DNA of 64,000 nt from Altibacter sp. HG106. Its GTDB lineage: Bacteria; Bacteroidota; Bacteroidia; Flavobacteriales; Flavobacteriaceae. Shown one piece after another: positions 28,234 through 37,242 of the stretch (within the stretch, counting starts at the first letter, position 1; the number at the start of each line of letters is the position of its first letter). The stretch covers positions 248,001 through 312,000 of the forward strand of contig NZ_JAQQTD010000002.1 of assembly GCF_028561755.1 (NCBI RefSeq), in the 5' to 3' direction. The notes beneath the pieces are model-generated. The model saw only the letters and a list, made by a program, of their open reading frames with translations, was not told the DNA's origin and did not search any database. Position numbers and translations under genes: made by a program.

Positions 28234-30339
28234 ATGGCAGTTTTAAACAAAATTAGACAACGTTCCGTTTTTCTTATCATCATTATCGCCCTAGCACTCT
28301 TTTCTTTCGTTTTGGCAGATGTGATCAGAAACGGTGGGTTTTCAAGCAATAATGCGCAAACAACCGTTGCGACCGTAAATGGAGAAGATATTCCGCGGCA
28401 ACAGTTCATGGAACAAGTAGAGGCGTACCAACGTTCACTGGGTCCTAATGCAAACCCAAATCAAGCAATGAACACGATCTGGGAACGCGAATTGCGCAAG
28501 GTGCTATTGCGGGAGCAGTATGAAAGTCTTGGACTCAGCGTAGGGCAGGAACAATTAGATGATACGTACAGAACCACTTTAGGAAGTAATCCTACCTTCT
28601 TGGATGAAACCGGACAGTTCAACTTCGGAAAGGTGGTAGAGTACGAACAAAGCATTCAGAACAACCCACAGTTACAATCAAACTGGCAAAATTTCAAAGA
28701 GAATACGCGCGCGAGTATTCTTGAAAGTTCCTACATGAACCTGGTGCGCAGCGGACTCGTTGCTACGCAAGCCGATGGAGAAAAGCAATACCGTTTCGAA
28801 AACGATAAGATCAATATTGAATATGTTCAAATTCCTTACACCAAGATCGCCGATGAAGATGTGACGGTGACCGATAAGGAAATTGAGAATTATATCAAAG
28901 AACACCGCGCGGCTTACGAAGTAGAGCCTATGGTGGATATCGAGTATGTAGCTTTCTTCGAAGATCCCTCTAATGACGATATAGATGCGTCCCGTGAGAA
29001 CGTTCGTTCCTTAATAGGGTCTCGCGTTGAGTATGGCGATACGATTCCGGGATTTGCGGCGACCACAGACGTCGAAACTTTTGTGAATGAAAATTCAGAT
29101 GGAACCTATGTAGATCGTTGGTTCTTTAAAAATGATATTCCTGAGAACATCCGAGACAGTATTTTCGACAGACCTGTAGGGTATGTATACGGTCCTTATA
29201 AAGTGGATTATACCTATAACCTTTCTCGAGTGATGGACGTTGCTCAAAAATACGACTCGGTGAATTCAAAACACATCCTGATTCGATATCAAGGAAGCAT
29301 GCGCGCATCTTCAGACATTACGCGATCGAAGGAAGAGGCTCAGCAATTAGCAGACAGCTTATTGTCTGAGATCAAGAAAGCCCCTGCTACGTTTGAAGCA
29401 TTAGCAGCTGATTTTTCTGATGATGCCTCCAACCGGGATAACGGAGGTGAGCTAGGCTATTACGGTCCGGGTGCCATGGTTCCTGCGTATGACGATTTCA
29501 TTTTTGACAATGAGATTGGTGATGTAGGAGTTGTAGAAACTGATTTCGGATATCACGTGGTGAAAATTGAAGATCAGAAGAACCTTCAGCGTGTTATCAA
29601 AGTAGCGTCGGTGAGTAAAGATATTGAGGCTTCCGAAGAAACCATTAACGAGGTGTTTAGTAAAGCAACCACCTTGGAGGTTGCGGCACAGGAAGGAGAC
29701 TTCACAGAAGCTGCCGCGGCACAAGATCTCGAAGTGCGACCTGTAAATCGCATTGGTAAAATGGACACTAACATTCCGGGCGTAGGGAACAACAGAACGA
29801 TCATCAACTGGGCTTTTGAAGACGGTACAAGCGTAGGCGATGTGAAGCGATTTAATATCCCCGACGGATATGTGATCGCAAGATTGACACGTCGAAATGC
29901 GGAAAAAGGATTGATGAGCGTAGCAGAAGCGACCGCTACCGTAGCGCCTATTTTGCGCAAGCAGAAGAAAGCCGAAATGATTCGAAAAGACATTAGCGGA
30001 ACCACCCTGCAAGAAATCGCATCCAGTCAGGGAGTGACGGTCAAAAACGCTACGGCGGTGACTATGGCGGCTCCTACGATTGCCGGAGCCGGAACAGAGC
30101 CAAAAGTAGTGGGTGCTGCCTTCGGAACGGAAGCCGGACAAACTACGGGATTGATTGATGGAAATACCGGAGTGTACAAGGTTCGTGTACTGGCCGTTAA
30201 CAAGGCGCCGGATTTAGAAAGCTACCAGTCGTTTGCAGAACAAGCGAAAGCGAAAGTGACGCCACAAATTAGCAATAAAGTATATCAGGCACTTAAAAAG
30301 AAAGCGGATATTCAAGACAACCGAGCTACTTTTTATTAA
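28234..30339 (+). CDS. PpiD-like periplasmic peptidyl-prolyl isomerase
   Basis: A 701-residue protein with one N-terminal membrane helix (about 12-30, SVFLIIIIALALFSFVLAD), a SurA-N-like chaperone region (35-200) and one parvulin rotamase domain near 345-450 (SKHILIRYQGS ... GGELGYYGPGAMVPAYDD ... DFGYHVVKIED). It is anchored in the inner membrane facing the periplasm, helping outer membrane protein folding. An intrinsic terminator follows 21 bp after the stop. Confidence 0.9.
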   Translation: MAVLNKIRQRSVFLIIIIALALFSFVLADVIRNGGFSSNNAQTTVATVNGEDIPRQQFMEQVEAYQRSLGPNANPNQAMNTIWERELRKVLLREQYESLGLSVGQEQLDDTYRTTLGSNPTFLDETGQFNFGKVVEYEQSIQNNPQLQSNWQNFKENTRASILESSYMNLVRSGLVATQADGEKQYRFENDKINIEYVQIPYTKIADEDVTVTDKEIENYIKEHRAAYEVEPMVDIEYVAFFEDPSNDDIDASRENVRSLIGSRVEYGDTIPGFAATTDVETFVNENSDGTYVDRWFFKNDIPENIRDSIFDRPVGYVYGPYKVDYTYNLSRVMDVAQKYDSVNSKHILIRYQGSMRASSDITRSKEEAQQLADSLLSEIKKAPATFEALAADFSDDASNRDNGGELGYYGPGAMVPAYDDFIFDNEIGDVGVVETDFGYHVVKIEDQKNLQRVIKVASVSKDIEASEETINEVFSKATTLEVAAQEGDFTEAAAAQDLEVRPVNRIGKMDTNIPGVGNNRTIINWAFEDGTSVGDVKRFNIPDGYVIARLTRRNAEKGLMSVAEATATVAPILRKQKKAEMIRKDISGTTLQEIASSQGVTVKNATAVTMAAPTIAGAGTEPKVVGAAFGTEAGQTTGLIDGNTGVYKVRVLAVNKAPDLESYQSFAEQAKAKVTPQISNKVYQALKKKADIQDNRATFY

Positions 30340-30360
30340 TAGCGAGTTGAGATACATTCA

Positions 30361-30385
30361 AAGCGTCCTGATCTTCGGGGCGCTT
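30361..30385 (+). terminator. Intrinsic terminator after ppiD-like gene
   Basis: AAGCGTCC pairs with GGGCGCTT (one G-U pair) around a 9-base loop, followed by a run of nine T. It separates the rightward envelope genes from the convergent mevalonate genes. Confidence 0.85.
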
Positions 30386-30390
30386 TTTTT

Positions 30391-31308
30391 TTATACAATG
30401 ATTTCTGAAAAAGAAAGCACCGTTTCATAGCCCTTTGACTTAAAATAGGGTAGTGGGTTTTCCCTTGCTGTGGCAAGAACAAAGTCGCCGCCCCAGGCTC
30501 CAAGGCTCTTCACAACCCCAGAATAATCTGGAAACCGCGTGGCTTGAACGGGCGGTGTTTTAAGAATCCGGCCCATATGTTGTTCGTGTTCGCGGAGTAG
30601 CGTTTCAAAGCGATGGAATTCTTGGCATGTCACTAATGCTTCTGTTAAGTTCGAAATAACAGTGATATCTGCTTCGGAAGGGCGGTGTTCTCGATAGGCT
30701 TCTATAGCGCTTCTGCTGCTCTGTTTTCGGTTTAAATGGACAAAGTAAAGTTGGTTGGTGAAGTTCCACGGAAGGGTTTTGTGTGTTACCTTCGGAAGAC
30801 CTTCTGTAAACATGTACTGTATTGGCCCTGTGGCTCGCGCTGCGGCAATATCGTACCCACTGCCACCAAATCCTTTCTGAAGAAGTTCGTATGGATCTAC
30901 AGAAGCCCATTGTGCGATGTTATTGATCAAGGTGGAAGAAGAACCTAGGCCCCACGATTGCGGAAATTCTAGTTGTGTGATGACCCGTGCTCCTCCCGTT
31001 GATAAAAATTCAGGGTTTGCCTGTTGCGCAAGTTGTACGAGGGTGATGAGCTGATCTTCTATGGCGCTGGCTTGCGCTGTGGTCTCTTGCTGAAGTGATT
31101 TCCAGGAAGGAAGCTTAAGGATCGTTTCAAACCATACGCTGCCATCGTTTCGTACACTTGTCCAATGCAGCGTGCGTTCTGTCGTTGGAACTACTTCCAA
31201 CGTCTGCCCCAGGCGCGTAGGAAGGGCGAGCGCTTTGGCTCCATCCAACACCACATATTCTCCTGAAATGAGCAATTTTCCGTTACTTCGATAGGTCACC
31301 GACTTCAT
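30391..31308 (-). CDS. GYDIA-type GHMP kinase (mevalonate pathway)
   Basis: A 305-residue GHMP-superfamily kinase. The start SNGKLLISGEYVVLDGAKAL is the usual substrate-site strand, QSWGLGSSSTLINNIAQW (about 116-133) is the ATP-binding glycine-rich motif 2, and FGGSGYDIAAARA gives the flavobacterial GYDIA subgroup. Motif 3 is present in degenerate form near GAWGGDFVLAT. It probably phosphorylates mevalonate or phosphomevalonate on the way to isopentenyl diphosphate. Its start overlaps the stop of the HMG-CoA reductase gene by 4 bp, confirming the pathway link. Confidence 0.88.
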   Translation of the reverse strand: MKSVTYRSNGKLLISGEYVVLDGAKALALPTRLGQTLEVVPTTERTLHWTSVRNDGSVWFETILKLPSWKSLQQETTAQASAIEDQLITLVQLAQQANPEFLSTGGARVITQLEFPQSWGLGSSSTLINNIAQWASVDPYELLQKGFGGSGYDIAAARATGPIQYMFTEGLPKVTHKTLPWNFTNQLYFVHLNRKQSSRSAIEAYREHRPSEADITVISNLTEALVTCQEFHRFETLLREHEQHMGRILKTPPVQATRFPDYSGVVKSLGAWGGDFVLATARENPLPYFKSKGYETVLSFSEIIV

Positions 31309-32633
31309 GAGGGAGCGTGGTTGCGGAGTGACTCTATATAACGGGTTACCGCGCTATGGGAAATGACTTTAGTGTCGAAATGCTTGAGCGTGGCTTCTTT
31401 TTCAGAAGGGGTGGCATTGAGTTGCGACAGTATATTCAAAATATGCATCTTCATATGTCCCTTCTGAATTCCCGTGGTTACTAGCGATTTCACCGCAGCG
31501 AAATTTTGAGCCAGTCCGGCTACGGCTACGATTCGCATTAAGGTTTCGGCATCGGGTTGCTGAAGGATTTTCATGGACAAATCCGCAAGCGGATGCAAAG
31601 AAGTGAGTCCGCCTACCGTGCCTAGGGCCAAGGGAAGTTCTATCCAAAAGTGAAATTGTTCGTCTTCAATCGTAGCGTGGGTCAGACTTTGATAACGCCC
31701 ATTGCGTGCCGCGTAGGCATGCACTCCGGCTTCCACCGCCCGAAAGTCGTTTCCAGTAGCCAAAACCACCGCATCAATGCCGTTCATGATTCCTTTATTA
31801 TGGGTTACCGCTCTCCTTGGGTCTGCGTGTGCGATTTCAACGGCACGCACAAAGTTTTCAGCGAAGGTAGCTCCGTTTATGTCAGAAGTATCGAATGCTG
31901 TTACAGGGCATGACACTTCGGTCCGAACCCGGCATTCAGGCACATAGTTCGACAAAATGCTCATGACTACTTCAGGAATCGTTTGGCTAGCAATGAAGGG
32001 GGAGTGTTGTGCCGCTTTTTCTTCAAACGTTGTCGCGACTTGCTCCAGGCAGCTATTGATGAAATTCGCTCCCATAGCATCTTTGGTTTCAAAGCGAAGA
32101 TGCAATTGGTAATATCCTTCGAGTGTTTCCGTTTTGTCGATACAGTCAATCGCTAGGAGTCCGCCTCCACGGGCTTTCATATTCTTTTCTAAATGGGATA
32201 TGCTATCGATCAAGATGGGTTTTATGTCCGTGAAGAACGATGCTAAGACCTCTTTGTTTCCGAAGTAATTAAAATGTATTTGCCCGTTTTTCTCGGTTCC
32301 CAGTACCGTTGCCTTAAACCCACCGCGATCTAACCAAAACTTAGCGGCATTACTAGCCGCTGCTACTACAGAACTCTCTTCGATCGCCATAGGAAGTGCA
32401 TACAAGGTGCCATCAATGAGAAAGTTTGGAGCCACGGCGTAGGGAAGGTAGTAGTTGGTTAACGCGTTTTCTATAAAATCATCGTGGCGCTGTTGGCGCT
32501 TGGCATCAGGGTGGCGGTAGGTGGCTAAGAGCGATGTTGCTTCCGGGATATCTTGAAGGTATTGTTCGATAAGCCAGCGGGTCTTCTGATGCTGACTTTT
32601 TTTTGAAAAACCCGAAATACGACGTTGCGACAT
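31305..32633 (-). CDS. mvaA: Hydroxymethylglutaryl-CoA reductase, class II
   Basis: A 442-residue enzyme making mevalonate from HMG-CoA. Class II landmarks are visible: AIEESSVVAAASNAAKFW near 82-100 (catalytic Glu region), DAMGANFINSCLEQVATT near 182-199 (catalytic Lys is replaced in this block, found elsewhere as IDCIDKTETLEG), and HNKGIMNGIDAVVLATGNDFRAVEAG near 270. Annotated 'degradative' in databases by family, but in flavobacteria it supplies isoprenoids. It is the first gene of a two-gene operon with the GHMP kinase, with a promoter box just upstream. Confidence 0.92.
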   Translation of the reverse strand: MSQRRISGFSKKSQHQKTRWLIEQYLQDIPEATSLLATYRHPDAKRQQRHDDFIENALTNYYLPYAVAPNFLIDGTLYALPMAIEESSVVAAASNAAKFWLDRGGFKATVLGTEKNGQIHFNYFGNKEVLASFFTDIKPILIDSISHLEKNMKARGGGLLAIDCIDKTETLEGYYQLHLRFETKDAMGANFINSCLEQVATTFEEKAAQHSPFIASQTIPEVVMSILSNYVPECRVRTEVSCPVTAFDTSDINGATFAENFVRAVEIAHADPRRAVTHNKGIMNGIDAVVLATGNDFRAVEAGVHAYAARNGRYQSLTHATIEDEQFHFWIELPLALGTVGGLTSLHPLADLSMKILQQPDAETLMRIVAVAGLAQNFAAVKSLVTTGIQKGHMKMHILNILSQLNATPSEKEATLKHFDTKVISHSAVTRYIESLRNHAPS

Positions 32634-32651
32634 GTTACTCGATTTGAATCA

Positions 32652-32659
32652 CAAAGATA
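32652..32659 (-). promoter_or_regulatory. Promoter -7 box for HMG-CoA reductase operon
   Basis: TATCTTTG on the minus strand is a perfect TAnnTTTG box 18 bp before the start codon. No clear -33 TTG is seen at the best spacing. Confidence 0.6.
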
Positions 32660-32777
32660 GCATTAAATCGCAAGTAGCATAAAGCACGCATGCGCACCTA
32701 GTGGGGGCATTTAACAAAATTATCCTGTGTAAATTCAGCAAATTTTAGTAACATTGAGCTAACAAAATTTTAACAGT

Positions 32778-34994
32778 TTGACAGCTTCTACTAATTCATG
32801 GGTGTGCTTCTTTTTCTTGAGTCTTGGCATCTCCCTTACCGCGCAGCAAAAACAAATCACTTTAGAAGAAATTTGGGGGGGAGCCTTCCGTACCGAATCC
32901 TTGCGGTCCATCCGTTCGTTAGACAATGGGACAGAGTATTCGGTATTGAATTACGACCGCGATGCCAATGGTTTTGTGGTCGATGTGTACAGTTACGAAA
33001 CCGGGGCGAAAGTACGTACCTTGGTCAATAGTTCAGACCTTACCAGCGTTGAACGCATCCTTAATTATGAGTTTAGTGAAGACGAATCAAAACTGCTGAT
33101 TGCAACCGAGTTGACCCCGATTTATCGTCGTTCTACCCTTGGAAAATATTATGTGGTCGATCTGTCCACGAATGAAGTGACCCTCGTATCCAACCATACG
33201 ATTCAGGAGCCGACGTTTAGTCCGGATGGAAGCAAAGTAGCCTATGGCTATCACAACGATTTATACATTAAAGATTTGGTTTCCGAAGAGACCTATCAGA
33301 TTACAGATGATGGAAGTAAAAACCGCATTATCAATGGAATCACAGATTGGGTGTATGAGGAAGAATTTGCTTTTGTTCGTGCGTTCGACTGGAATGCCGA
33401 TGGTTCCCGAATTGCCTATTTGAAATTCGACGAAACTAACGTTCCCGAATTTTCTATGGATGTCTACGGAAGTGATTTATATCAGCATCAAGACGTATTC
33501 AAATATCCAAAAGCCGGAGAAGAAAACGCTTCCGTGAGTCTTCATTTGTACGACGTAACCCAACGTACAACCACTGCAGTTGCGCTAGATGCTTTTCAAA
33601 ATTACTACGTACCCCGCTTAGAGTGGACGAAAGATCCCGATGTGTTAAGTGTTCAGACCACCAATCGCAATCAAAATATTCTCGACCTTGTTTTTGTGAA
33701 TGCAACCGATGCTACTAGCAAATTAATCTTGCAGGAAGTTGATGATGCCTATGTAGATGTTACCGATAATCTTACCTTTCTTAACAACAATAGCTTTTTC
33801 TGGACGAGCGAAAAGGATGGCTGGAACCACATCTATTTGTATAACAAGAATGGTAAATTATTGAACCAGGTCACCGAAGGTCCCTGGGAAGTGACGCAGT
33901 TCTACGGATTCGATACCAAAACAGGACGCGTGTATTATCAGAGTTCTGAAAGCGGTGCGATCAACCGCGATGTGTACAGCATTACTCGATCTGGTAAGAA
34001 TAAAGTGCGACTCACCGAGCAAACGGGCATACACAACGCTTCCTTTAGCGCCGATTATACCTACTTCATAGATAGTTTTTCCAGTGCGGAAACGCCCTAT
34101 GTTTTTTCATTACACCAGGCGCTTTCCGGAAAATTGATTCGAGAGATCCAAAACAACAATTCATTAAAGCAGGAGCTTTCCAACTATGCAATTTCTCCCA
34201 AAGAGTTCAGTACTATTGAAGTTAATGGGGAAACGCTAAATATGTATACCATCAAGCCATTAGATTTTGATCCTGAAAAGGAATATCCCTTATTTATGTA
34301 TCAGTATTCCGGACCCGGTTCGCAGCAAGTAACCAACCGATGGAATGGTGCCAATGACTACTGGCATCAGATGTTGGTACAGGAAGGAATGATCGTGGTC
34401 TGTATCGACGGTCGCGGAACCGGTGCCAAAGGGCGTGACTTTAAGAAAGTTACTCAGAAGGAACTCGGAAAGTACGAGGTGGAAGATCAAATTGCTGCCG
34501 CGCAGCAACTTGCCGCTTTACCATATATCGATGCCGAACGCATCGGGATTTGGGGCTGGAGCTATGGTGGATTTATGTCATCGAACTGTTTGTTTCAGGG
34601 AGCCGACACCTTTTCTATGGCCATCGCCGTCGCCCCGGTGACAAGCTGGCGATTCTACGATACCATTTACACCGAGCGATACATGACCACACCACAAGAA
34701 AATGCATCGGGATACGATGAGAACTCTCCTATATCGCACGTCGATAAATTGGAGGGTGATTTTTTATTGGTACATGGAAGCGCCGATGACAATGTGCACG
34801 TACAAAACACCATGCGTTTGGTGGAGGCACTGGTACAAGCCAATAAAGATTTTGACTGGCTTATCTATCCTGATAAGAACCACGGAATCTATGGTGGGAA
34901 TACCCGACTTCATTTGTATAACAAAATGACCGATTTCGTGAGAAGTACCTTAGGGGTGGCGCGTGTGCCTCAAACTTCCACAGACGACGAATAA
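32778..34994 (+). CDS. Dipeptidyl peptidase IV (S9B family)
   Basis: A 738-residue exported serine peptidase that removes Xaa-Pro dipeptides. It begins at TTG 32778, giving a signal peptide (SWVCFFFLSLGISLTAQ); no ATG is available before the mature part. An N-terminal beta-propeller (about 30-480, including the DWVYEEEFAFVRAF substrate-binding Glu pair) precedes the alpha/beta hydrolase domain with GWSYGGF (Ser), SADDNVH (Asp) and KNHGIYGG (His). It is 29 bp upstream of a peptide transporter, consistent with a peptide-scavenging unit. Confidence 0.93.
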   Translation: MTASTNSWVCFFFLSLGISLTAQQKQITLEEIWGGAFRTESLRSIRSLDNGTEYSVLNYDRDANGFVVDVYSYETGAKVRTLVNSSDLTSVERILNYEFSEDESKLLIATELTPIYRRSTLGKYYVVDLSTNEVTLVSNHTIQEPTFSPDGSKVAYGYHNDLYIKDLVSEETYQITDDGSKNRIINGITDWVYEEEFAFVRAFDWNADGSRIAYLKFDETNVPEFSMDVYGSDLYQHQDVFKYPKAGEENASVSLHLYDVTQRTTTAVALDAFQNYYVPRLEWTKDPDVLSVQTTNRNQNILDLVFVNATDATSKLILQEVDDAYVDVTDNLTFLNNNSFFWTSEKDGWNHIYLYNKNGKLLNQVTEGPWEVTQFYGFDTKTGRVYYQSSESGAINRDVYSITRSGKNKVRLTEQTGIHNASFSADYTYFIDSFSSAETPYVFSLHQALSGKLIREIQNNNSLKQELSNYAISPKEFSTIEVNGETLNMYTIKPLDFDPEKEYPLFMYQYSGPGSQQVTNRWNGANDYWHQMLVQEGMIVVCIDGRGTGAKGRDFKKVTQKELGKYEVEDQIAAAQQLAALPYIDAERIGIWGWSYGGFMSSNCLFQGADTFSMAIAVAPVTSWRFYDTIYTERYMTTPQENASGYDENSPISHVDKLEGDFLLVHGSADDNVHVQNTMRLVEALVQANKDFDWLIYPDKNHGIYGGNTRLHLYNKMTDFVRSTLGVARVPQTSTDDE

Positions 34995-35023
34995 TCAACT
35001 ACGTATAACCAATACTAAACTAT

Positions 35024-36619
35024 ATGGAATTTAAATTTGGAGGATCTGAAATCAACCAAAGAACCGTACTAGGGCATCCTTCCGGCCTTTTTGTGTTGTT
35101 CTTTACAGAAATGTGGGAACGCTTTTCGTACTACGGAATGCGAGCACTGCTTGTACTTTTCTTAATTGCTTCATTAACTGGTGAAAATGAAGGCTGGGGC
35201 TGGGAACGTGCAGATGCAACAATTTTATATGGTTGGTATATTGGGTTGGTATATCTCACCCCCATCATCGGTGGAATTATCGCGGATAAGATTACCGGGT
35301 ATCGCAACGCGGTGGTTATCGGCGCACTCATTATGACGCTGGGACACGCGTCTATGGCATTGGAGGTTTTTGTCGATATTTTCTTTTGGATCGGACTCGT
35401 AATGTTGATCATTGGAAATGGAATGTTTAAGCCAAATATTTCTTCTATCGTAGGGCAGCTTTACAAAGATCAGGGCAAGGAAAAGGACGCGGGTTACACC
35501 ATCTTCTACATGGGTATTAATGCGGGTGCTTTCTTAGGAATTCTTCTCTGCGGATATATCGGAGAAAACGTAGGCTGGCATTATGGATTTGGACTGGCGG
35601 GTGTTTTTATGTTCTTCGGAATGCTGCAATTTTATTTTGCACAGAAGATTTTCGGAAAGATCGGATTGTCTCCTTCAAAATCTGAGGATTTCGACGATGC
35701 CATGGAGGAATCCGTAGAAGACACACAAGAAGCCGTGGCAGATGTTATGGATGAGGCGAAACGTTCTAAAGTAACGCGCGACCGACTCATCGTGATTGGT
35801 ATTTTTGCGCTGTTTACCACCTTCTTTTGGTGGGCTTTTGAACAGGCAGGGAGTTCTATGACCATCTTTGCAAACGACTATACCGATAGAGCGCTTGTTG
35901 GAAATGCTGCGCTTACCTTCAAAGTGATTAACGCCATCATTACGGTTGTCCCATTGCTGGTAATAAGCTGGGTGCTTGCGCTATTGTTTAAACAAACGTT
36001 TGGCCACTATGCCTTATCGAATGTATTCCTGGGGACGAGCTTCGTCATTATTTGGGGGATTGTTATTTGGATGCTCGTGCGGGAATTCCAATCAGATACT
36101 ACAGAAGTCGCCGCTTCTTGGTTCTCTGTACTCAACTCGCTCTTTATTATCATTTTTGCTCCCATGTTCTCGAAACTGTGGCAAAGTAAGATCAATCCGT
36201 CAGGACCCATCAAGTTTGCCATTGGATTAATCCTGGTAGGTGTTGGTTTCGCCGCCTTGGCCTACGGATCTATGGATATTCCGTTGGGCGCCAAAACCGC
36301 CTCAGTGAGCATGATTTGGCTTATTTTGGCCTTCCTGTTCCATACCCTAGGCGAACTTTGCCTGTCTCCGGTTGGATTATCGTATGTGAGTAAATTAGCG
36401 CCGGTACGGTTAGTCGGACTCATGTTCGGAGTTTGGTTTATTTCAAACTTCCTGGCAGGGGTCATTGGAGGATGGACGGCCAGTTATATGGACCCGATAT
36501 TGGAAGAACACGGTCTTGCTACTTTCTTTTTGATCTTCACCTTGATACCCGCGGGAGCAGGCGTAATTATGTTGTTGATCAACAAAGTACTTATTCGAAT
36601 GATGCACGGTATTCGATAA
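35024..36619 (+). CDS. POT-family proton-coupled peptide transporter
   Basis: A 531-residue inner membrane protein with about 12-14 helices. The POT signature is complete: FTEMWERFSYYGMRALLVLF (ExxER motif) near residue 28, the second signature FYMGINAGAFLG near 162, and GELCLSPVGLSYVSKLAP near 440. A charged insertion rich in Glu/Asp (about 215-240) lies between the halves. It imports di- and tripeptides, likely those released by the adjacent dipeptidyl peptidase. A strong terminator follows. Confidence 0.93.
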   Translation: MEFKFGGSEINQRTVLGHPSGLFVLFFTEMWERFSYYGMRALLVLFLIASLTGENEGWGWERADATILYGWYIGLVYLTPIIGGIIADKITGYRNAVVIGALIMTLGHASMALEVFVDIFFWIGLVMLIIGNGMFKPNISSIVGQLYKDQGKEKDAGYTIFYMGINAGAFLGILLCGYIGENVGWHYGFGLAGVFMFFGMLQFYFAQKIFGKIGLSPSKSEDFDDAMEESVEDTQEAVADVMDEAKRSKVTRDRLIVIGIFALFTTFFWWAFEQAGSSMTIFANDYTDRALVGNAALTFKVINAIITVVPLLVISWVLALLFKQTFGHYALSNVFLGTSFVIIWGIVIWMLVREFQSDTTEVAASWFSVLNSLFIIIFAPMFSKLWQSKINPSGPIKFAIGLILVGVGFAALAYGSMDIPLGAKTASVSMIWLILAFLFHTLGELCLSPVGLSYVSKLAPVRLVGLMFGVWFISNFLAGVIGGWTASYMDPILEEHGLATFFLIFTLIPAGAGVIMLLINKVLIRMMHGIR

Positions 36620-36638
36620 TCACACAATTTGAAACCCT

Positions 36639-36669
36639 AAAAAACGTTCCAATATTTGGAACGTTTTTT
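36639..36669 (+). terminator. Intrinsic terminator after peptide transporter
   Basis: AAAAAACGTTCC and GGAACGTTTTTT form a 12-bp stem with a 7-base loop ending in six T. It lies between the transporter and the thioredoxin gene. Confidence 0.88.
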
Positions 36670-36691
36670 GTTTCTTACTAGAAGAAATTCG

Positions 36692-37234
36692 ATGCTTATG
36701 AAATACTTACTTACGTTACTATTGGTGATACTAACGACCAGCCTTTCCGCTCAAAAAATTCAGTGGATGAGCATGAACGAGGCGCTAGCGGCCCAACAGG
36801 AAGCTCCCAAAAAGATCATCATGGATGTGTATACCACCTGGTGTGGCCCGTGTAAATTATTGGATAAAAACACCTTTACCAACCCCGATGTGATTGCCTA
36901 TATCAACGAACACTACTATCCGGTTAAGTTCAATGGTGAAGGCACCGAAGAGATCACCTATCAAGACTTTACCTATACCAATCCGAACTACCAAGAAGGG
37001 CGTAAGGGCAGAAATGCGACGCATTTTTTCGCGGATGCATTAAAGCTACGAGGATATCCTAGTTTAGTGTTTTTCGCAGAAGATGGTATGCTTATTCAAG
37101 CCATTCCCGGATATAAAACGCCACAACAACTGGAGATTTATCTAAAAATGATTGCCAGCGACGATTATAAGTCTTTAACCACTGCGGAAGCCTGGAAAGC
37201 CTATCAGCAGAACTTCGAAGGAACTTTTAGGTAA
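36692..37234 (+). CDS. Periplasmic thioredoxin-like protein
   Basis: About 180 residues from ATG 36692 (or 36698). The signal peptide MKYLLTLLLVILTTSLSAQ precedes a thioredoxin fold with TTWCGPCKLLDKNTF (CGPC active site) and a cis-proline strand GYPSLVFF. A DUF255-like spacing insert follows the active site. It probably reduces or maintains protein thiols in the periplasm. Its stop is 8 bp from the convergent comEC stop. Confidence 0.88.
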   Translation: MLMKYLLTLLLVILTTSLSAQKIQWMSMNEALAAQQEAPKKIIMDVYTTWCGPCKLLDKNTFTNPDVIAYINEHYYPVKFNGEGTEEITYQDFTYTNPNYQEGRKGRNATHFFADALKLRGYPSLVFFAEDGMLIQAIPGYKTPQQLEIYLKMIASDDYKSLTTAEAWKAYQQNFEGTFR

Positions 37235-37242
37235 TCAACCTG

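Noticed and set aside
29452-30141. 229-residue frame opposite the PpiD-like gene
   Set aside because: It lies fully antisense to a well-supported gene and has cysteine/histidine-rich shadow composition.
36656-36691. A longer start for the thioredoxin-like protein at 36656
   Set aside because: The extra codons are made from the terminator hairpin of the preceding gene, and the signal peptide begins only at 36692/36698.
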